From JAQBQQ01 sp964633955 (GTDB lineage: Bacteria; Patescibacteriota; Gracilibacteria; Peribacterales; Peribacteraceae), in contig CAZWIA010000010.1 of NCBI GenBank assembly GCA_964633955.1, positions 1 to 29,847 of the forward strand: a DNA stretch of 29,847 nucleotides, written 5' to 3'. Positions 21,334 to 29,163 of this stretch are shown piece after piece. A model generated the notes under the pieces. That model searched no databases and was not told the DNA's origin. It saw only the letters and a program-made list of their open reading frames with translations. How positions within the stretch are numbered: the first letter of the stretch is position 1; every line of letters starts with the position of its first letter. The translations under genes and the position numbers were made by a program.

Positions 21334-23511
21334 TTACATGAACAGCGCCGCCAGTGCCAAGGTGAGCGTGGCAAAGAGCTTGATGAGCACATGGAGGGAG
21401 GGGCCGGCGGTGTCCTTGAAGGGATCACCCACCGTATCGCCCGTAACAGCTGCCTGGTGCGCCGGGCTCTTCTTGCCGCCGTGATAGCCGGTCTCAATGA
21501 GCTTCTTGGCGTTGTCCCACGCGCCGCCGGCGTTGTTGAGGTACGCGGCCATGAGCACGCCCGTGATGGTGCCTACCATGAGCAGCCCTGCTACCGCCTC
21601 CGCGCGGAGGAAGTACCCCACCAGGATGGGCGCGGCCACGGCCAGGATGCCCGGCACGATCATCTCCCGCAGGGCGGAGCGCGTGGCGATATCCACCGCC
21701 GCGGCGTAGTCCGGCTGGTCGGTCCCCTCCATGATGCCGGTCTTCTCCCGGAACTGGCGGCGCACCTCCTCGACGATCACGCCCGCGGCCTTCCCTACGG
21801 CGCGGATGGTGAGGGACGTGAAGAAGAACACCGTCACGGCGCCCAGGAACGCGCCTACAAAGACAGGGACTTTAGCCAGATCCACGGATTCCAAGTTGGC
21901 TTCCGTGAGGAACGCGGAGAAGAGCAGGAAGGCGGCCAGGGCCGCGGAACCCACCGCGTAGCCCTTGGTGAGGGCCTTGGTGGTGTTGCCGGTCGCGTCC
22001 AGCTCATCCGTTACGTCACGCAGCTCCTCCGGCGCGTTGCTCATCTCCACAATGCCGCCCGCGTTATCCGTAATGGGGCCAAACATGTCCATGGCCAGGA
22101 TGTAGCCGACGGATGCCAGCATGCCCATGGTGGCCACGGCTGTGCCGTAGAGGCCGCCCTGGAATTCCGGCAGGCCGGTCTGCGTGCCCAGCCAGTAGGA
22201 CGCAAAGAGCGCCGCGCACACGGTGATCACTGTGAGGCCGGTGGACTCCAGGCCGATGGCCGTGCCGGCGATGACGTTGGTACCGTGGCCGGTGGTGGAG
22301 GCGTCCGCGATGGAGCGGACCGGCCGGTACTGCTTGCCCGTGTAGTAGTCCGTCAGGTACACGAATGCCACGGAGGTGAGGATGCCCACGAGTCCGGCCA
22401 GGAAGAACCACAGCCACGCATCCGGTCCCGGTCCCGCCTGTTCCATGGGGCTGCCCCGCACGCGCAGGATTTCCGCTTGCAGCAGGGTGCGGGTCAGGAA
22501 GTAGAGCGCTACAACTGTCAGGCCCGTAGTCACCCAGTAACCCCGGATCATGGCCTTCATGGGTAGTTCACCCTGCTTGGCCCGCACAAAGTAGACGCCA
22601 ATGACGGAGGCGACGAGTCCGCAAACGGCCAAAGCGAGCGGGAACAGGATGCCGTTCAATCCAAAGTACGGGAAGAGCGCCGCGCCCAAGACCATGGCGC
22701 CGATGTTCTCGGCGGAGATGGATTCAAACAGGTCCGCGCCTCTGCCGGCGCAGTCACCCACGTTGTCACCCACCAAGTCCGCGATCACGGCCGGGTTCCG
22801 GGGATCGTCCTCCGGAATGCCGGCTTCAATTTTTCCGACCAGATCAGCGCCCACGTCCGCGGCCTTGGTGTAAATGCCGCCGCCAAGCTGCGCGAAGAGC
22901 GCCACAAAGGACGCGCCAAAGCCGTAACCCACAATGAGCTCCGGGATCTCCCGCAGTTCCATGTCCAGCCCGTAGGCGTACAGGAGGTACAGGCCGGAGA
23001 TGCCCAGCACGGAGAGGGCGGTGATGACCAGCGCGGAGACGGTCCCGCCGCGCAGCGACATCTGGAGGGCGGCGTTGAGGCCATCCTTGGCCGCGGCCGC
23101 CGTGCGGAGGTTGGCCTTGGTGGCCACCCGCATGGAGACCACTCCGGAGAGGCCGGAGAAGAGCGCGCCCAAGAGGAACGCGCCGCCAACCCTGATGCCC
23201 ATGGTCCAGCCCTCCTCGCCGCCGGTGAGGCCGTAGATCACCAGCATGAGGATGCCCACGGCAATAGAGAGGATGGCGATGGTCTGGTACTGGCGGCGAA
23301 TGAAGGCCCGCGCGCCGGTGGCGATGGCGCCGGCCACCTTCTGCATCTCACTGGTCCCGGTGGCGCCGGCGTTCACGTGCCGCCAGAAGACCAAGCTGTA
23401 GAGGAGCGCCAGGAAGGCGATCGCGGGAATGAGGATCTCCAGGGAGAGGAAATCCAGGCCTGCTTCCCTCGCGGGAGGGAGGGGGGCTCCGGTCTCGAGC
23501 ACTGCGTCCAT
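21334..23511 (-). CDS. hppA: Membrane H+-translocating pyrophosphatase, K+-independent type
   Basis: A 725-aa integral pump that couples PPi hydrolysis to proton export; about 16 helices. The substrate site reads GGGIYTKAADVGADLVGK (210-227), then DDPRNPAVIADLVGDNVGDCAGRGADLFES. The second conserved face holds GPITDNAGGI and the third GDTVGDPFKDTAGPSL near the C-terminus. The segment GNTTKA (508-513) has Lys512, which marks the K+-independent subfamily; K+-dependent enzymes have Ala there. ATG 23511 is chosen as the start because it gives a first helix (EILIPAIAFLALLYSLVFW). TACCCA, 7 nt upstream, resembles the leaderless -10 pattern weakly. Confidence 0.96.
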   Translation of the reverse strand: MDAVLETGAPLPPAREAGLDFLSLEILIPAIAFLALLYSLVFWRHVNAGATGTSEMQKVAGAIATGARAFIRRQYQTIAILSIAVGILMLVIYGLTGGEEGWTMGIRVGGAFLLGALFSGLSGVVSMRVATKANLRTAAAAKDGLNAALQMSLRGGTVSALVITALSVLGISGLYLLYAYGLDMELREIPELIVGYGFGASFVALFAQLGGGIYTKAADVGADLVGKIEAGIPEDDPRNPAVIADLVGDNVGDCAGRGADLFESISAENIGAMVLGAALFPYFGLNGILFPLALAVCGLVASVIGVYFVRAKQGELPMKAMIRGYWVTTGLTVVALYFLTRTLLQAEILRVRGSPMEQAGPGPDAWLWFFLAGLVGILTSVAFVYLTDYYTGKQYRPVRSIADASTTGHGTNVIAGTAIGLESTGLTVITVCAALFASYWLGTQTGLPEFQGGLYGTAVATMGMLASVGYILAMDMFGPITDNAGGIVEMSNAPEELRDVTDELDATGNTTKALTKGYAVGSAALAAFLLFSAFLTEANLESVDLAKVPVFVGAFLGAVTVFFFTSLTIRAVGKAAGVIVEEVRRQFREKTGIMEGTDQPDYAAAVDIATRSALREMIVPGILAVAAPILVGYFLRAEAVAGLLMVGTITGVLMAAYLNNAGGAWDNAKKLIETGYHGGKKSPAHQAAVTGDTVGDPFKDTAGPSLHVLIKLFATLTLALAALFM

Positions 23512-23661
23512 GGGAGAGTGGGTAAGGAGATGGAAGGACGCTCTCTGTACGATCGAGCGGCGCCCTCCGGGCGAGGAAGCCCGGGTACGGGGGAAGGGTA
23601 GGCCGGAGGGCGGGTGGCGGGCAAGGGGTACCCATGTCCTGGTCCGGAGGCTTTGCCTAAA

Positions 23662-23761
23662 NNNNNNNNNNNNNNNNNNNNNNNNNNNNNNNNNNNNNNN
23701 NNNNNNNNNNNNNNNNNNNNNNNNNNNNNNNNNNNNNNNNNNNNNNNNNNNNNNNNNNNNN
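23662..23761. other. Assembly gap (100 N)
   Basis: Second scaffold gap, inside the divergent region between hppA and uvrC. On either side (23512-23661 and 23762-23948) I see no gene, only a GCAGGC/GCCTGC hairpin (23767-23783) and a terminator-like hairpin. Confidence 0.98.
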
Positions 23762-23839
23762 TATCCGCAGGCAGAAAGCCTGCTCCCGTTCATGGGGCTA
23801 TCCTCGAGAAGAGCTTCCACACACCGGAGCGGCCTTTCT

Positions 23840-23862
23840 GGCCGGATCCGGCCTCAGTTTTT
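23840..23862 (+). terminator. Terminator-like palindrome GGCCGGATCCGGCC
   Basis: A perfect 14-bp palindrome followed by TCAG and five T on the plus strand. No visible plus-strand gene precedes it, so the transcript it ends would begin in the gap or just after it. Confidence 0.5.
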
Positions 23863-23936
23863 GATTCTCATCCGCGCTTAGATAAAGCTCCGCGGATGGT
23901 ACAGAAAGGCGGGTTCTACCGTCGTCTGGAACACGT

Positions 23937-23942
23937 TATCAT
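23937..23942 (+). promoter_or_regulatory. -10 box of uvrC, leaderless geometry
   Basis: TATCAT, 6 nt before GTG 23949. No -35 is obvious. Confidence 0.5.
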
Positions 23943-23948
23943 CCCCCC

Positions 23949-26426
23949 GTGCCCAAGAAGCCAGACGACCCGCATGCCGATCGGCTTGCCGTGCTCCGCG
24001 AGCGCGTGAAGCAGGCGCCCACGGGTCCGGGTGTGTACCGGTGGCTGAACCAGGATGGAACGGTGCTGTACGTGGGCAAGGCCAAGAACCTCAAGAAGCG
24101 CCTGCTGCAGTACGTACACGGCGGCAAACAGGGAGACGGGCCGTGGCGCCGGGCATTCCTGACGCAGATTGCGGACTTTGACGTGACGGTGACCAACACG
24201 GAGCTGGAGGCGCTCGTGCTTGAAACGAACCTCATCAAGGAACTGAGACCCAAGTACAACGTGCTGATGAAGGACGATAAGAACTACGTCTACATCCGGA
24301 TCACCATACAGGATCCGTACCCGCGGATTGACGTGGTGCGGCAGATGGCGGAGGACGGGTCTAAGTACTTTGGGCCGCGGCTATCGGCGGAAGAAGCGCG
24401 CCAGACATTGGCGGTGCTGCGGAAAGTGTATCCGTTTAGGACGTGCAGGATGGAGATCGGCGTAGCGGTGAGCCCATTCGACAAGCTCAGGGCAAGCTTT
24501 GAGCGGTCAGCGGGTAGCGCGGAAGAAGATCTGGAACGCTCGTCGCTCACCGCTCACCGCTACCCGCTGCAGGTCGTGTGCCGCCATAAGGACCGCAAGA
24601 CTCCCTGCCTGGACTTCCACATCCAGCAGTGCAGCGCGCCGTGCGTGGGACGGGTGACGTCGGCGGAGTACCGCGCACAGTGCATTGATCCGGTCATCAC
24701 TTTCCTGAGGGGGGATGAGGCGCCGGTGAAGCAGCGCCTCAAGGAGCGGATGGCCCAGGCGGCAGTGGAGAAGAAGTATGAACTAGCCGCCCAGCTGCGC
24801 GATCACCTCCGGGTGCTGGAGGAGCGGGCGGAAGACGTGCCGCTGGTGTCCGATCCGCTGGGGGATGACGTGGATATCATTGGCGTGGCGCTCCTGGCCA
24901 GCCGCGCGCATGTGGTGGTGCTGATCCGGCGCGGCGGCAAGGTGGTGGGGGAGCGCAGCTACGCGCTCCTGGGCCAGCCGGAATCCGATGCGGCGGTGAT
25001 AGCGCAGTTCCTGGCGCAGTACTACGAGGATGGCGGCGATATCCCGCCGGTGATCGTCATCGGCCAGGCGCTGGAAGAAAAGAAGCTCATCGAACAGTTG
25101 CTCGCCGCACGGCGAGGGAAGGCGGTGGAACTGCGCGTGCCGGAGCGGGGAGTGAAGTCGCATTTGCTTGAGCTGGCGGAGAAGAACGCGCGGCAGAAGG
25201 GTCTCTCCGCAGAGGCGGCGTGGGAGGCTGACCGAAGGAACACCGAAGAGGCATTGACCGAGTTGCAGACCGCACTGGCGCTCAAGGCACCACCCGTGCG
25301 GATTGAGGGCTATGACATTTCGCACTTAGGAGGCACGGAGACGGTGGGCAGCATGGTGGTGATGAGAAGCGGCAAGGCCGCGCCGGACCAGTGCCGGTCG
25401 TTCACCATCCGCACCCTGCGGAAGGGCGACGTGGACGACTACTGGGCGCTCAAGGAGGTGCTCTCCCGCCGCCTGCGGCGGCTCTCCGGCGCGCTGCAGG
25501 AAGAGGAAGAGCGTTGGAAGGTACACGGCATCACCTTTGGCCGGGCGCGGAAGGAGGAGCAGGCGGTCATTGAGGGCGTGCACGAGCGCCACGCGGAATC
25601 CATCACCGGTAACGGCATCGACTACCGGGACTACCTCGTGGCCCGGCATGAGGGGGAGATCATCGGCTTTGGTCGTCTGTTCACGCATGCCACCAAGACC
25701 GTGGAGCTCAAATCCGTGTGGGTGGAGGAGGGCTTCCGCGGCGGGAAACTGGGCCACACGATCGTCCGGAAGCTCCTCAAGGGTGTTGCTCGCGGCAAGG
25801 TCTACACGCTCCTGCACGCGGACTTGGAGCCGTACTACGCCGCGCTCGGCTTCCGCTACGTGCAGCGGCCGGCGCCCGTGTTCGCCGCCCGCCTGGAGGA
25901 GATGGCGCGGGAGCGACCGGACCGCTCCCAGCCGATCGCCATGGTGTGGGATGCCAGCCAGAACAAGGCGGACTCCTCGTTCACTTCCCGTCCTGACCTG
26001 CTGGTCATAGACGGCGGCAAGGGCCAGCTCTCCGCCGTGTGCCAGGTGCTCAGCGCGCTGCAGGTGGACATCCCCGTCATTGGCCTCGCCAAGCGGGAGG
26101 AGGAGGTGTTCCTGCCGGACCGATCGGATCCCGTCACCTTCCGGAAGGATTCTCCGGCCAAGTTCCTCCTCATGCGGCTGCGCGATGAAGCCCACCGCAC
26201 CGCCAACCGCCACCGCACGGGGCGCGGCAAGAAGAGCATGACGCGGTCGATTCTGGATGAGATCCCCGGCATCGGTCCTGAGACCAAGGCGGAACTGCTA
26301 CGTGTCTTCCAAACGGTGGATGCGATCGCGGCCGCGCCGGACAGCGCGCTTGCGGCTATCCTCCATGAATCGCAACTGCACGAGCTGCGGGACGCGTTCG
26401 CGAGGCACGGGATGGCGCGCGGCTAG
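23949..26426 (+). CDS. uvrC: Excinuclease UvrC with an inserted GNAT-like domain
   Basis: An 825-aa protein; UvrC is usually about 600. It makes both cuts in nucleotide-excision repair with UvrA and UvrB. Seen in order: GIY-YIG nuclease (about 23-110; GPGVYRW, YVGKAKNLKKRL), the cysteine region (CLDFHIQQCSAPC, 220-232), the UVR helical pair that binds UvrB (about 258-292), the RNase H-like nuclease (RIEGYDISHLGG at 451-462, with D456; LLVIDGGKGQL at 684-694, with D688) and a helix-hairpin-helix tail (about 770-825; IPGIGPETKAELL). Between the two halves of the nuclease, residues about 512-682 form a GNAT acetyltransferase-like domain. Residues about 174-204 come from a heptad repeat. The start is GTG, 6 nt after TATCAT. 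Confidence 0.95.
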   Translation: MPKKPDDPHADRLAVLRERVKQAPTGPGVYRWLNQDGTVLYVGKAKNLKKRLLQYVHGGKQGDGPWRRAFLTQIADFDVTVTNTELEALVLETNLIKELRPKYNVLMKDDKNYVYIRITIQDPYPRIDVVRQMAEDGSKYFGPRLSAEEARQTLAVLRKVYPFRTCRMEIGVAVSPFDKLRASFERSAGSAEEDLERSSLTAHRYPLQVVCRHKDRKTPCLDFHIQQCSAPCVGRVTSAEYRAQCIDPVITFLRGDEAPVKQRLKERMAQAAVEKKYELAAQLRDHLRVLEERAEDVPLVSDPLGDDVDIIGVALLASRAHVVVLIRRGGKVVGERSYALLGQPESDAAVIAQFLAQYYEDGGDIPPVIVIGQALEEKKLIEQLLAARRGKAVELRVPERGVKSHLLELAEKNARQKGLSAEAAWEADRRNTEEALTELQTALALKAPPVRIEGYDISHLGGTETVGSMVVMRSGKAAPDQCRSFTIRTLRKGDVDDYWALKEVLSRRLRRLSGALQEEEERWKVHGITFGRARKEEQAVIEGVHERHAESITGNGIDYRDYLVARHEGEIIGFGRLFTHATKTVELKSVWVEEGFRGGKLGHTIVRKLLKGVARGKVYTLLHADLEPYYAALGFRYVQRPAPVFAARLEEMARERPDRSQPIAMVWDASQNKADSSFTSRPDLLVIDGGKGQLSAVCQVLSALQVDIPVIGLAKREEEVFLPDRSDPVTFRKDSPAKFLLMRLRDEAHRTANRHRTGRGKKSMTRSILDEIPGIGPETKAELLRVFQTVDAIAAAPDSALAAILHESQLHELRDAFARHGMARG
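24478..24568 (+). repeat. Heptad palindrome F inside uvrC
   Basis: Thirteen 7-bp words. It begins TTCGACA, AGCTCAG, GGCAAGC (peptide FDKLRAS), then TTTGAGC and AGCGGGTAGCG-type words, and a right arm CGTCGCT, CACCGCT, CACCGCT, ACCCGCT. It is inserted between PFRTC and the cysteine region, adding about 30 residues. The word AGCGGGTAGCG also occurs in the ligase element at 17097. Confidence 0.75.
25482..25994 (+). other. GNAT acetyltransferase-like domain inserted in the UvrC nuclease domain
   Basis: Residues about 512-682 of UvrC. Features of the GNAT fold: a substrate-side strand EIIGFGRLFTHATKTVELKS, motif A at VWVEEGFRGGKLGHTIVRKL (acetyl-CoA loop RGGKLG, 597-602, with Lys where Gly is usual), and motif B at DLEPYYAALGFRYVQR, the classic YY..LGF. 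Ordinary UvrC has only a short loop here, between the helix ending LSRRLRR and PDLLVIDGG. The frame is open across both joins and codon use matches its surroundings, so this is not an assembly chimera in any obvious way. Confidence 0.85.
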
Positions 26427-26508
26427 ACCGAACCGTGAATGCCCCCACCCTGCCCTCCCCCTCGCGAGGGGGAGGGAAGTGGAAGAATCTTGTTTTTTGC
26501 GAACAGTT

Positions 26509-26537
26509 TTGCGTCCTTCATTCGTCACGCGTACAGT
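26509..26537 (+). promoter_or_regulatory. Promoter of the second YtxH-like gene
   Basis: TTGCGT (26509-26514), 17 bp, TACAGT (26532-26537), then about 22 nt of leader to ATG 26566. No Shine-Dalgarno sequence; the leader is pyrimidine-rich (TTCCTCCCC). Confidence 0.5.
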
Positions 26538-26565
26538 ACGCACGAATTTTTTCCTCCCCACAACT

Positions 26566-26967
26566 ATGCGCAAGATTTCCCTCCTCCTCGGCACACTCGG
26601 CGGCGCGCTGGGTGCCTACGTCCTCAGCAACAAAGACCTCCGGACCGAACTCCAGAACGCCAAGACCGCGGACCACGCCGCCAAGGCGCTGGGCAAGCAT
26701 TTGCAGAAAGACAGCAAGAAGCTGGTCAAGGAAGTGAAGCAGTTTGTGGAGAGCGAGGAAGTGCAGAAGAAGCTCAAGGAGGCCAAGAAGTACGCCACCG
26801 AGCAGATGAAGGAGGCCAAGAAGAGCCTGCAGGGCGTGGTGAAGAAGGGTCAGAAGAAGGTGGCGCCCGCGGTGAAGAAGAACGCCCGCGCTGCCAAGAA
26901 GGCCGTGGGCAAGGCCAGCAAGGCCGCCACCAAGGCGCTGGACCAGGCGATCGACGCGGTGTCGTAA
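26566..26967 (+). CDS. YtxH-like anchored helical protein, Lys-rich paralogue
   Basis: A 133-aa protein starting MRKISLLLGTLGGALGAYVLS, a single membrane segment with the same GT.GG...AY.L.N..LR.EL pattern as the gene at 3508. It is followed by a long Lys/Ala/Glu amphipathic helix and a C-terminal third made of K/A repeats (AKKAVGKASKAATKAL), much like histone H1 or bacterial H1-like tails. So it is an anchor plus a polycationic tail, able in principle to tie nucleic acid or acidic polymers to the membrane. The start is the first ATG after a good promoter; longer readings would run into the uvrC 3' end. The Lys-rich tail replaces the Arg-rich tail of its paralogue. Confidence 0.75.
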   Translation: MRKISLLLGTLGGALGAYVLSNKDLRTELQNAKTADHAAKALGKHLQKDSKKLVKEVKQFVESEEVQKKLKEAKKYATEQMKEAKKSLQGVVKKGQKKVAPAVKKNARAAKKAVGKASKAATKALDQAIDAVS

Positions 26968-26976
26968 AAAGAAGTA

Positions 26977-27055
26977 TGCATCATGAATTATGAATTAAGG
27001 ATATCGTGATCCTTGATTCATAATTCACAATTCGTGATTCACGATTTGTTCGAAT
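26977..27055. repeat. Heptad palindrome K upstream of pyrG
   Basis: The left words are TGCATCA, TGAATTA, TGAATTA, AGGATAT; the right words are TGATCCT, TGATTCA, TAATTCA, CAATTCG, TGATTCA. The arms are imperfect reverse complements. It ends 6 bp before the -35 of pyrG. Confidence 0.75.
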
Positions 27056-27061
27056 TGTCCG

Positions 27062-27089
27062 TTGCCGACCATGTGCGGATGGGTAGAAT
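27062..27089 (+). promoter_or_regulatory. Promoter of pyrG
   Basis: TTGCCG (27062-27067), 16 bp, TAGAAT (27084-27089). The start would fall at or near GGG 27097-27099. Confidence 0.6.
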
Positions 27090-27094
27090 GGATG

Positions 27095-27124
27095 GCGGGC
27101 TCCTCCCCCGGACTGCCCGTTTTT
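27095..27124 (+). promoter_or_regulatory. Compact pyrG leader attenuator (candidate)
   Basis: The predicted RNA begins GGGCTCCTCCCCC, then a CGGGC/GCCCG hairpin (27096-27100 with 27115-27119) runs straight into TTTTT (27120-27124), four bases before the ATG. The hairpin and T-run together look like a terminator. In Bacillus subtilis, pyrG transcripts start GGGCUC; when CTP is low, extra G residues are added there and pair with a C/U-rich stretch of the terminator stem, preventing termination. Here the initiating bases match and a C/U-rich tract follows, but the layout is much shorter. Confidence 0.45.
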
Positions 27125-27128
27125 CCGT

Positions 27129-28778
27129 ATGTCGCACCGCACCCCGCCCTTCGATGGCCGCACGCGCTTCGTCATTGTGACGGGCGGCGTCTGCAGCTCG
27201 CTTGGGAAGGGCATCGCGGTCTCATCCATCGGCGCCATCCTGAAGGCGTGCGGCTTCAAGGTGTTCGTGCAGAAGCTGGACCCGTACCTGAACGTGGATC
27301 CCGGCACCATGAGCCCGTTCCAGCACGGGGAGGTCTTTGTGACGGATGACGGCGCGGAGACGGACCTGGACCTGGGCCACTACGAGCGGTTCATCGACGA
27401 GCCTATGAGCCGGCTCTCCACGGTCACCACCGGACAGATCTACGAATCCGTCCTCAGCCGGGAGCGCAACGGGGACTACCTGGGCAAGACCATCCAGGTG
27501 GTTCCGCACATCACCAACGCCATCAAGGACCGCATCCTGCAGGCGGCGGAGAAGAGCGGCGCGCAGGTGGTGCTGGTGGAGATCGGCGGGACGGTGGGGG
27601 ACATAGAAGGAGAGCCGTTTTTGGAAGCCGTGCGGCAGCTGCGGTCGGAACTGGGGCCTGATCGGATGGTGCACGTGCACCTCACGCTCCTGCCGTACCT
27701 GGCCGCGTCCAAGGAGCTCAAGACCAAACCCACGCAGCTCTCCGTGCGGGAGCTCCGGCGGCTTGGCATCCAGCCGGACATGCTGCTCACCCGGGCGGAT
27801 AAGAAGATCCCGGGGGAACTGCTGGATAAGATCAGCCAGATGACGGGTGTGGAGCGGCGCGCCGTGATCCCGGCGCCCACGCTGCACTCCATCTACGACG
27901 TGCCGCTGGACCTGCAGCAGTACCAGCTGGGCGAGTTCATCGCGGAACGGCTGGCCCTTGGCAACGTGAAGCCGGACATGACGGAGTGGGCGGCGGGCAA
28001 GGAGCGGTACACCGCCGCGCGGGAGCATCCCGTGAAGATCGCCATTGTGGGGAAGTACGCGGGGCTGGAGGACGCGTACCTGAGTGTGATGGAGTCCATC
28101 AAGTCCGCCGCCGTCTTCTGCGGCCGCCATGCGGAGATCCTGTGGGTGGACAGTGAGAAGCTGGAGCAGGGGGACCAAGCGTCCTGGGCGGCGCTGCGGG
28201 AGGCGGAAGGCATGGTGGTGCCGGGCGGGTTTGGGCTCAGGGGGATTGAGGGCAAGATCCAGGCTGCCACCTACGCCCGGGAGCACAGGATTCCCTACCT
28301 GGGTCTGTGCCTGGGATCCCAGATTTTGGCAATCGAGTTCGCGCGGCACGTCCTCAAGGATCCTGCCCTGACCTCTGAGGAGTTTGATGAAGCGGGCGCG
28401 CTGGACCGTTCCAAGTACGTGGTGCACTTCCTGCCGGACCAGTACAAGGACATGAAGAAGGGCGGCACCATGCGCCTGGGGTCCTGGCCGTGCGTGCTCA
28501 AGCCCGGTACCAAGGCACACCAGGCCTATGCGGCGGACCGGATAGCGGAGCGCCACCGCCACCGCTATGAGTTCAATAACGCCTTCCGCGCGCCGCTGGA
28601 GGCAGCGGGGCTGATCGTTTCCGGGGAGAGTCCGGACCGGGAGCTCATGGAGTTAGTGGAGCTCACAGACCACCCCTTCATGCTGGGCAGCCAGTTCCAC
28701 CCGGAGTTCAAGAGCCGCCCGCACCGGCCGCATCCGCTGTTTCTGGCGTTCCTGCGGGCGGTTACGCGGGAGCAGTAG
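27129..28778 (+). CDS. pyrG: CTP synthase
   Basis: A 549-aa enzyme making CTP from UTP, ATP and glutamine. The N-terminal synthetase domain (about 10-275) has the P-loop-like VTGGVCSSLGKGI (17-29) and DPYLNVDPGTMSPFQHGEVFV. The C-terminal class I glutamine amidotransferase domain (about 300-545) has PGGFGLRG (365-372), the nucleophile C394 in GLCLGSQ, and the catalytic pair H524 and E526 in QFHPEFKSRP. Length is normal. The start is ATG 27129, with no Shine-Dalgarno site but a leader of about 32 nt that may be an attenuator. It is followed by a strong, separate promoter at 28800. Confidence 0.98.
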   Translation: MSHRTPPFDGRTRFVIVTGGVCSSLGKGIAVSSIGAILKACGFKVFVQKLDPYLNVDPGTMSPFQHGEVFVTDDGAETDLDLGHYERFIDEPMSRLSTVTTGQIYESVLSRERNGDYLGKTIQVVPHITNAIKDRILQAAEKSGAQVVLVEIGGTVGDIEGEPFLEAVRQLRSELGPDRMVHVHLTLLPYLAASKELKTKPTQLSVRELRRLGIQPDMLLTRADKKIPGELLDKISQMTGVERRAVIPAPTLHSIYDVPLDLQQYQLGEFIAERLALGNVKPDMTEWAAGKERYTAAREHPVKIAIVGKYAGLEDAYLSVMESIKSAAVFCGRHAEILWVDSEKLEQGDQASWAALREAEGMVVPGGFGLRGIEGKIQAATYAREHRIPYLGLCLGSQILAIEFARHVLKDPALTSEEFDEAGALDRSKYVVHFLPDQYKDMKKGGTMRLGSWPCVLKPGTKAHQAYAADRIAERHRHRYEFNNAFRAPLEAAGLIVSGESPDRELMELVELTDHPFMLGSQFHPEFKSRPHRPHPLFLAFLRAVTREQ

Positions 28779-28799
28779 AAGAGCTGCGCGATCGGGAGT

Positions 28800-28827
28800 T
28801 TGTAATTATTATAATTTATGGTATAAT
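28800..28827 (+). promoter_or_regulatory. Near-consensus promoter downstream of pyrG
   Basis: TTGTAA (28800-28805), 16 bp, and TGGTATAAT (hexamer 28822-28827), a perfect extended -10 in a strongly AT-rich stretch. There is no gene on this strand before the window ends except the tRNA at 29773, so it should drive a small RNA. Confidence 0.75.
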
Positions 28828-28833
28828 ATACAT

Positions 28834-28918
28834 GTCATTCTCCGCGGCGGCGTACCTGTGTACCGCACGTACGGCTGGGTGGCAGAAACAAACCGCTTCA
28901 CGACGAGAAGCGGTTTTT
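28834..28918 (+). ncRNA. Candidate small RNA 1 after pyrG
   Basis: About 85 nt between the near-consensus promoter at 28800 and a terminator with a 10-bp stem, AAACCGCTTC/GAAGCGGTTT (28890-28916), with T-run 28914-28918. An ATG at 28832 opens 34 codons, but that frame runs through the terminator and begins before the predicted start, so I do not call it coding. No family recognised. Confidence 0.5.
28890..28918 (+). terminator. Terminator of small RNA 1
   Basis: AAACCGCTTC, a 7-nt loop, GAAGCGGTTTTT. A strong intrinsic terminator for the plus strand. Confidence 0.9.
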
Positions 28919-28936
28919 CTCTTGATGAAGCCATGA

Positions 28937-29163
28937 ATATGAATCCGTATGGATCAGTCGGACAGTGTGCTTTCACCGGTCGCCATGCTTATCACTCGTC
29001 AAGATAGAGTGCTAGACCGACCGGGACCGTCGCGCTACCATCCGGTCAGTCTACTTCTTTCCCCTCTCCGCATGACGGACGGACCTGGAACCTGCTGCGG
29101 CGGTTGCTGCTGATTGCTCCCGCAGACAAGAGAATGGAAAGGGCGGCGCAGGCCGCTCTTTTT
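28937..29163 (+). ncRNA. Candidate structured small RNA 2
   Basis: A non-coding stretch of about 225 nt with successive helices: ATCC/GGAT near 28950; CCGGTCG pairing with CGACCGG around an imperfect inner arm CACTC/GAGTG (about 28977-29030); CC(G)GTCA/TGACGG closing a C/U-rich loop (CTTCTTTCCCCTCTCC); CTGCGG/CCGCAG; and a terminator. The exposed C/U loop could pair with GGAG-type ribosome sites. Its own promoter is not clear; it may be read through from 28800. It matches no RNase P, SRP or tmRNA signature I know. Confidence 0.4.
29138..29163 (+). terminator. Terminator of small RNA 2
   Basis: A 10-bp stem AAAGGGCGGC/GCCGCTCTTT with a GCAG loop, extended by TTTTT. No plus-strand gene lies just upstream except the candidate RNA. 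Confidence 0.85.

Noticed and set aside
26257..26565. N-terminal extension of the second YtxH-like protein
   Set aside because: It overlaps the uvrC 3' end in another frame, and a promoter lies between it and ATG 26566.
27222..28562. 446-codon open frame opposite pyrG
   Set aside because: Antisense to a conserved gene; His/Arg/Gln-rich shadow composition.
28832..28936. 34-codon frame after the promoter at 28800
   Set aside because: Its ATG lies before the predicted transcription start and the frame runs through the terminator hairpin; composition is not protein-like.
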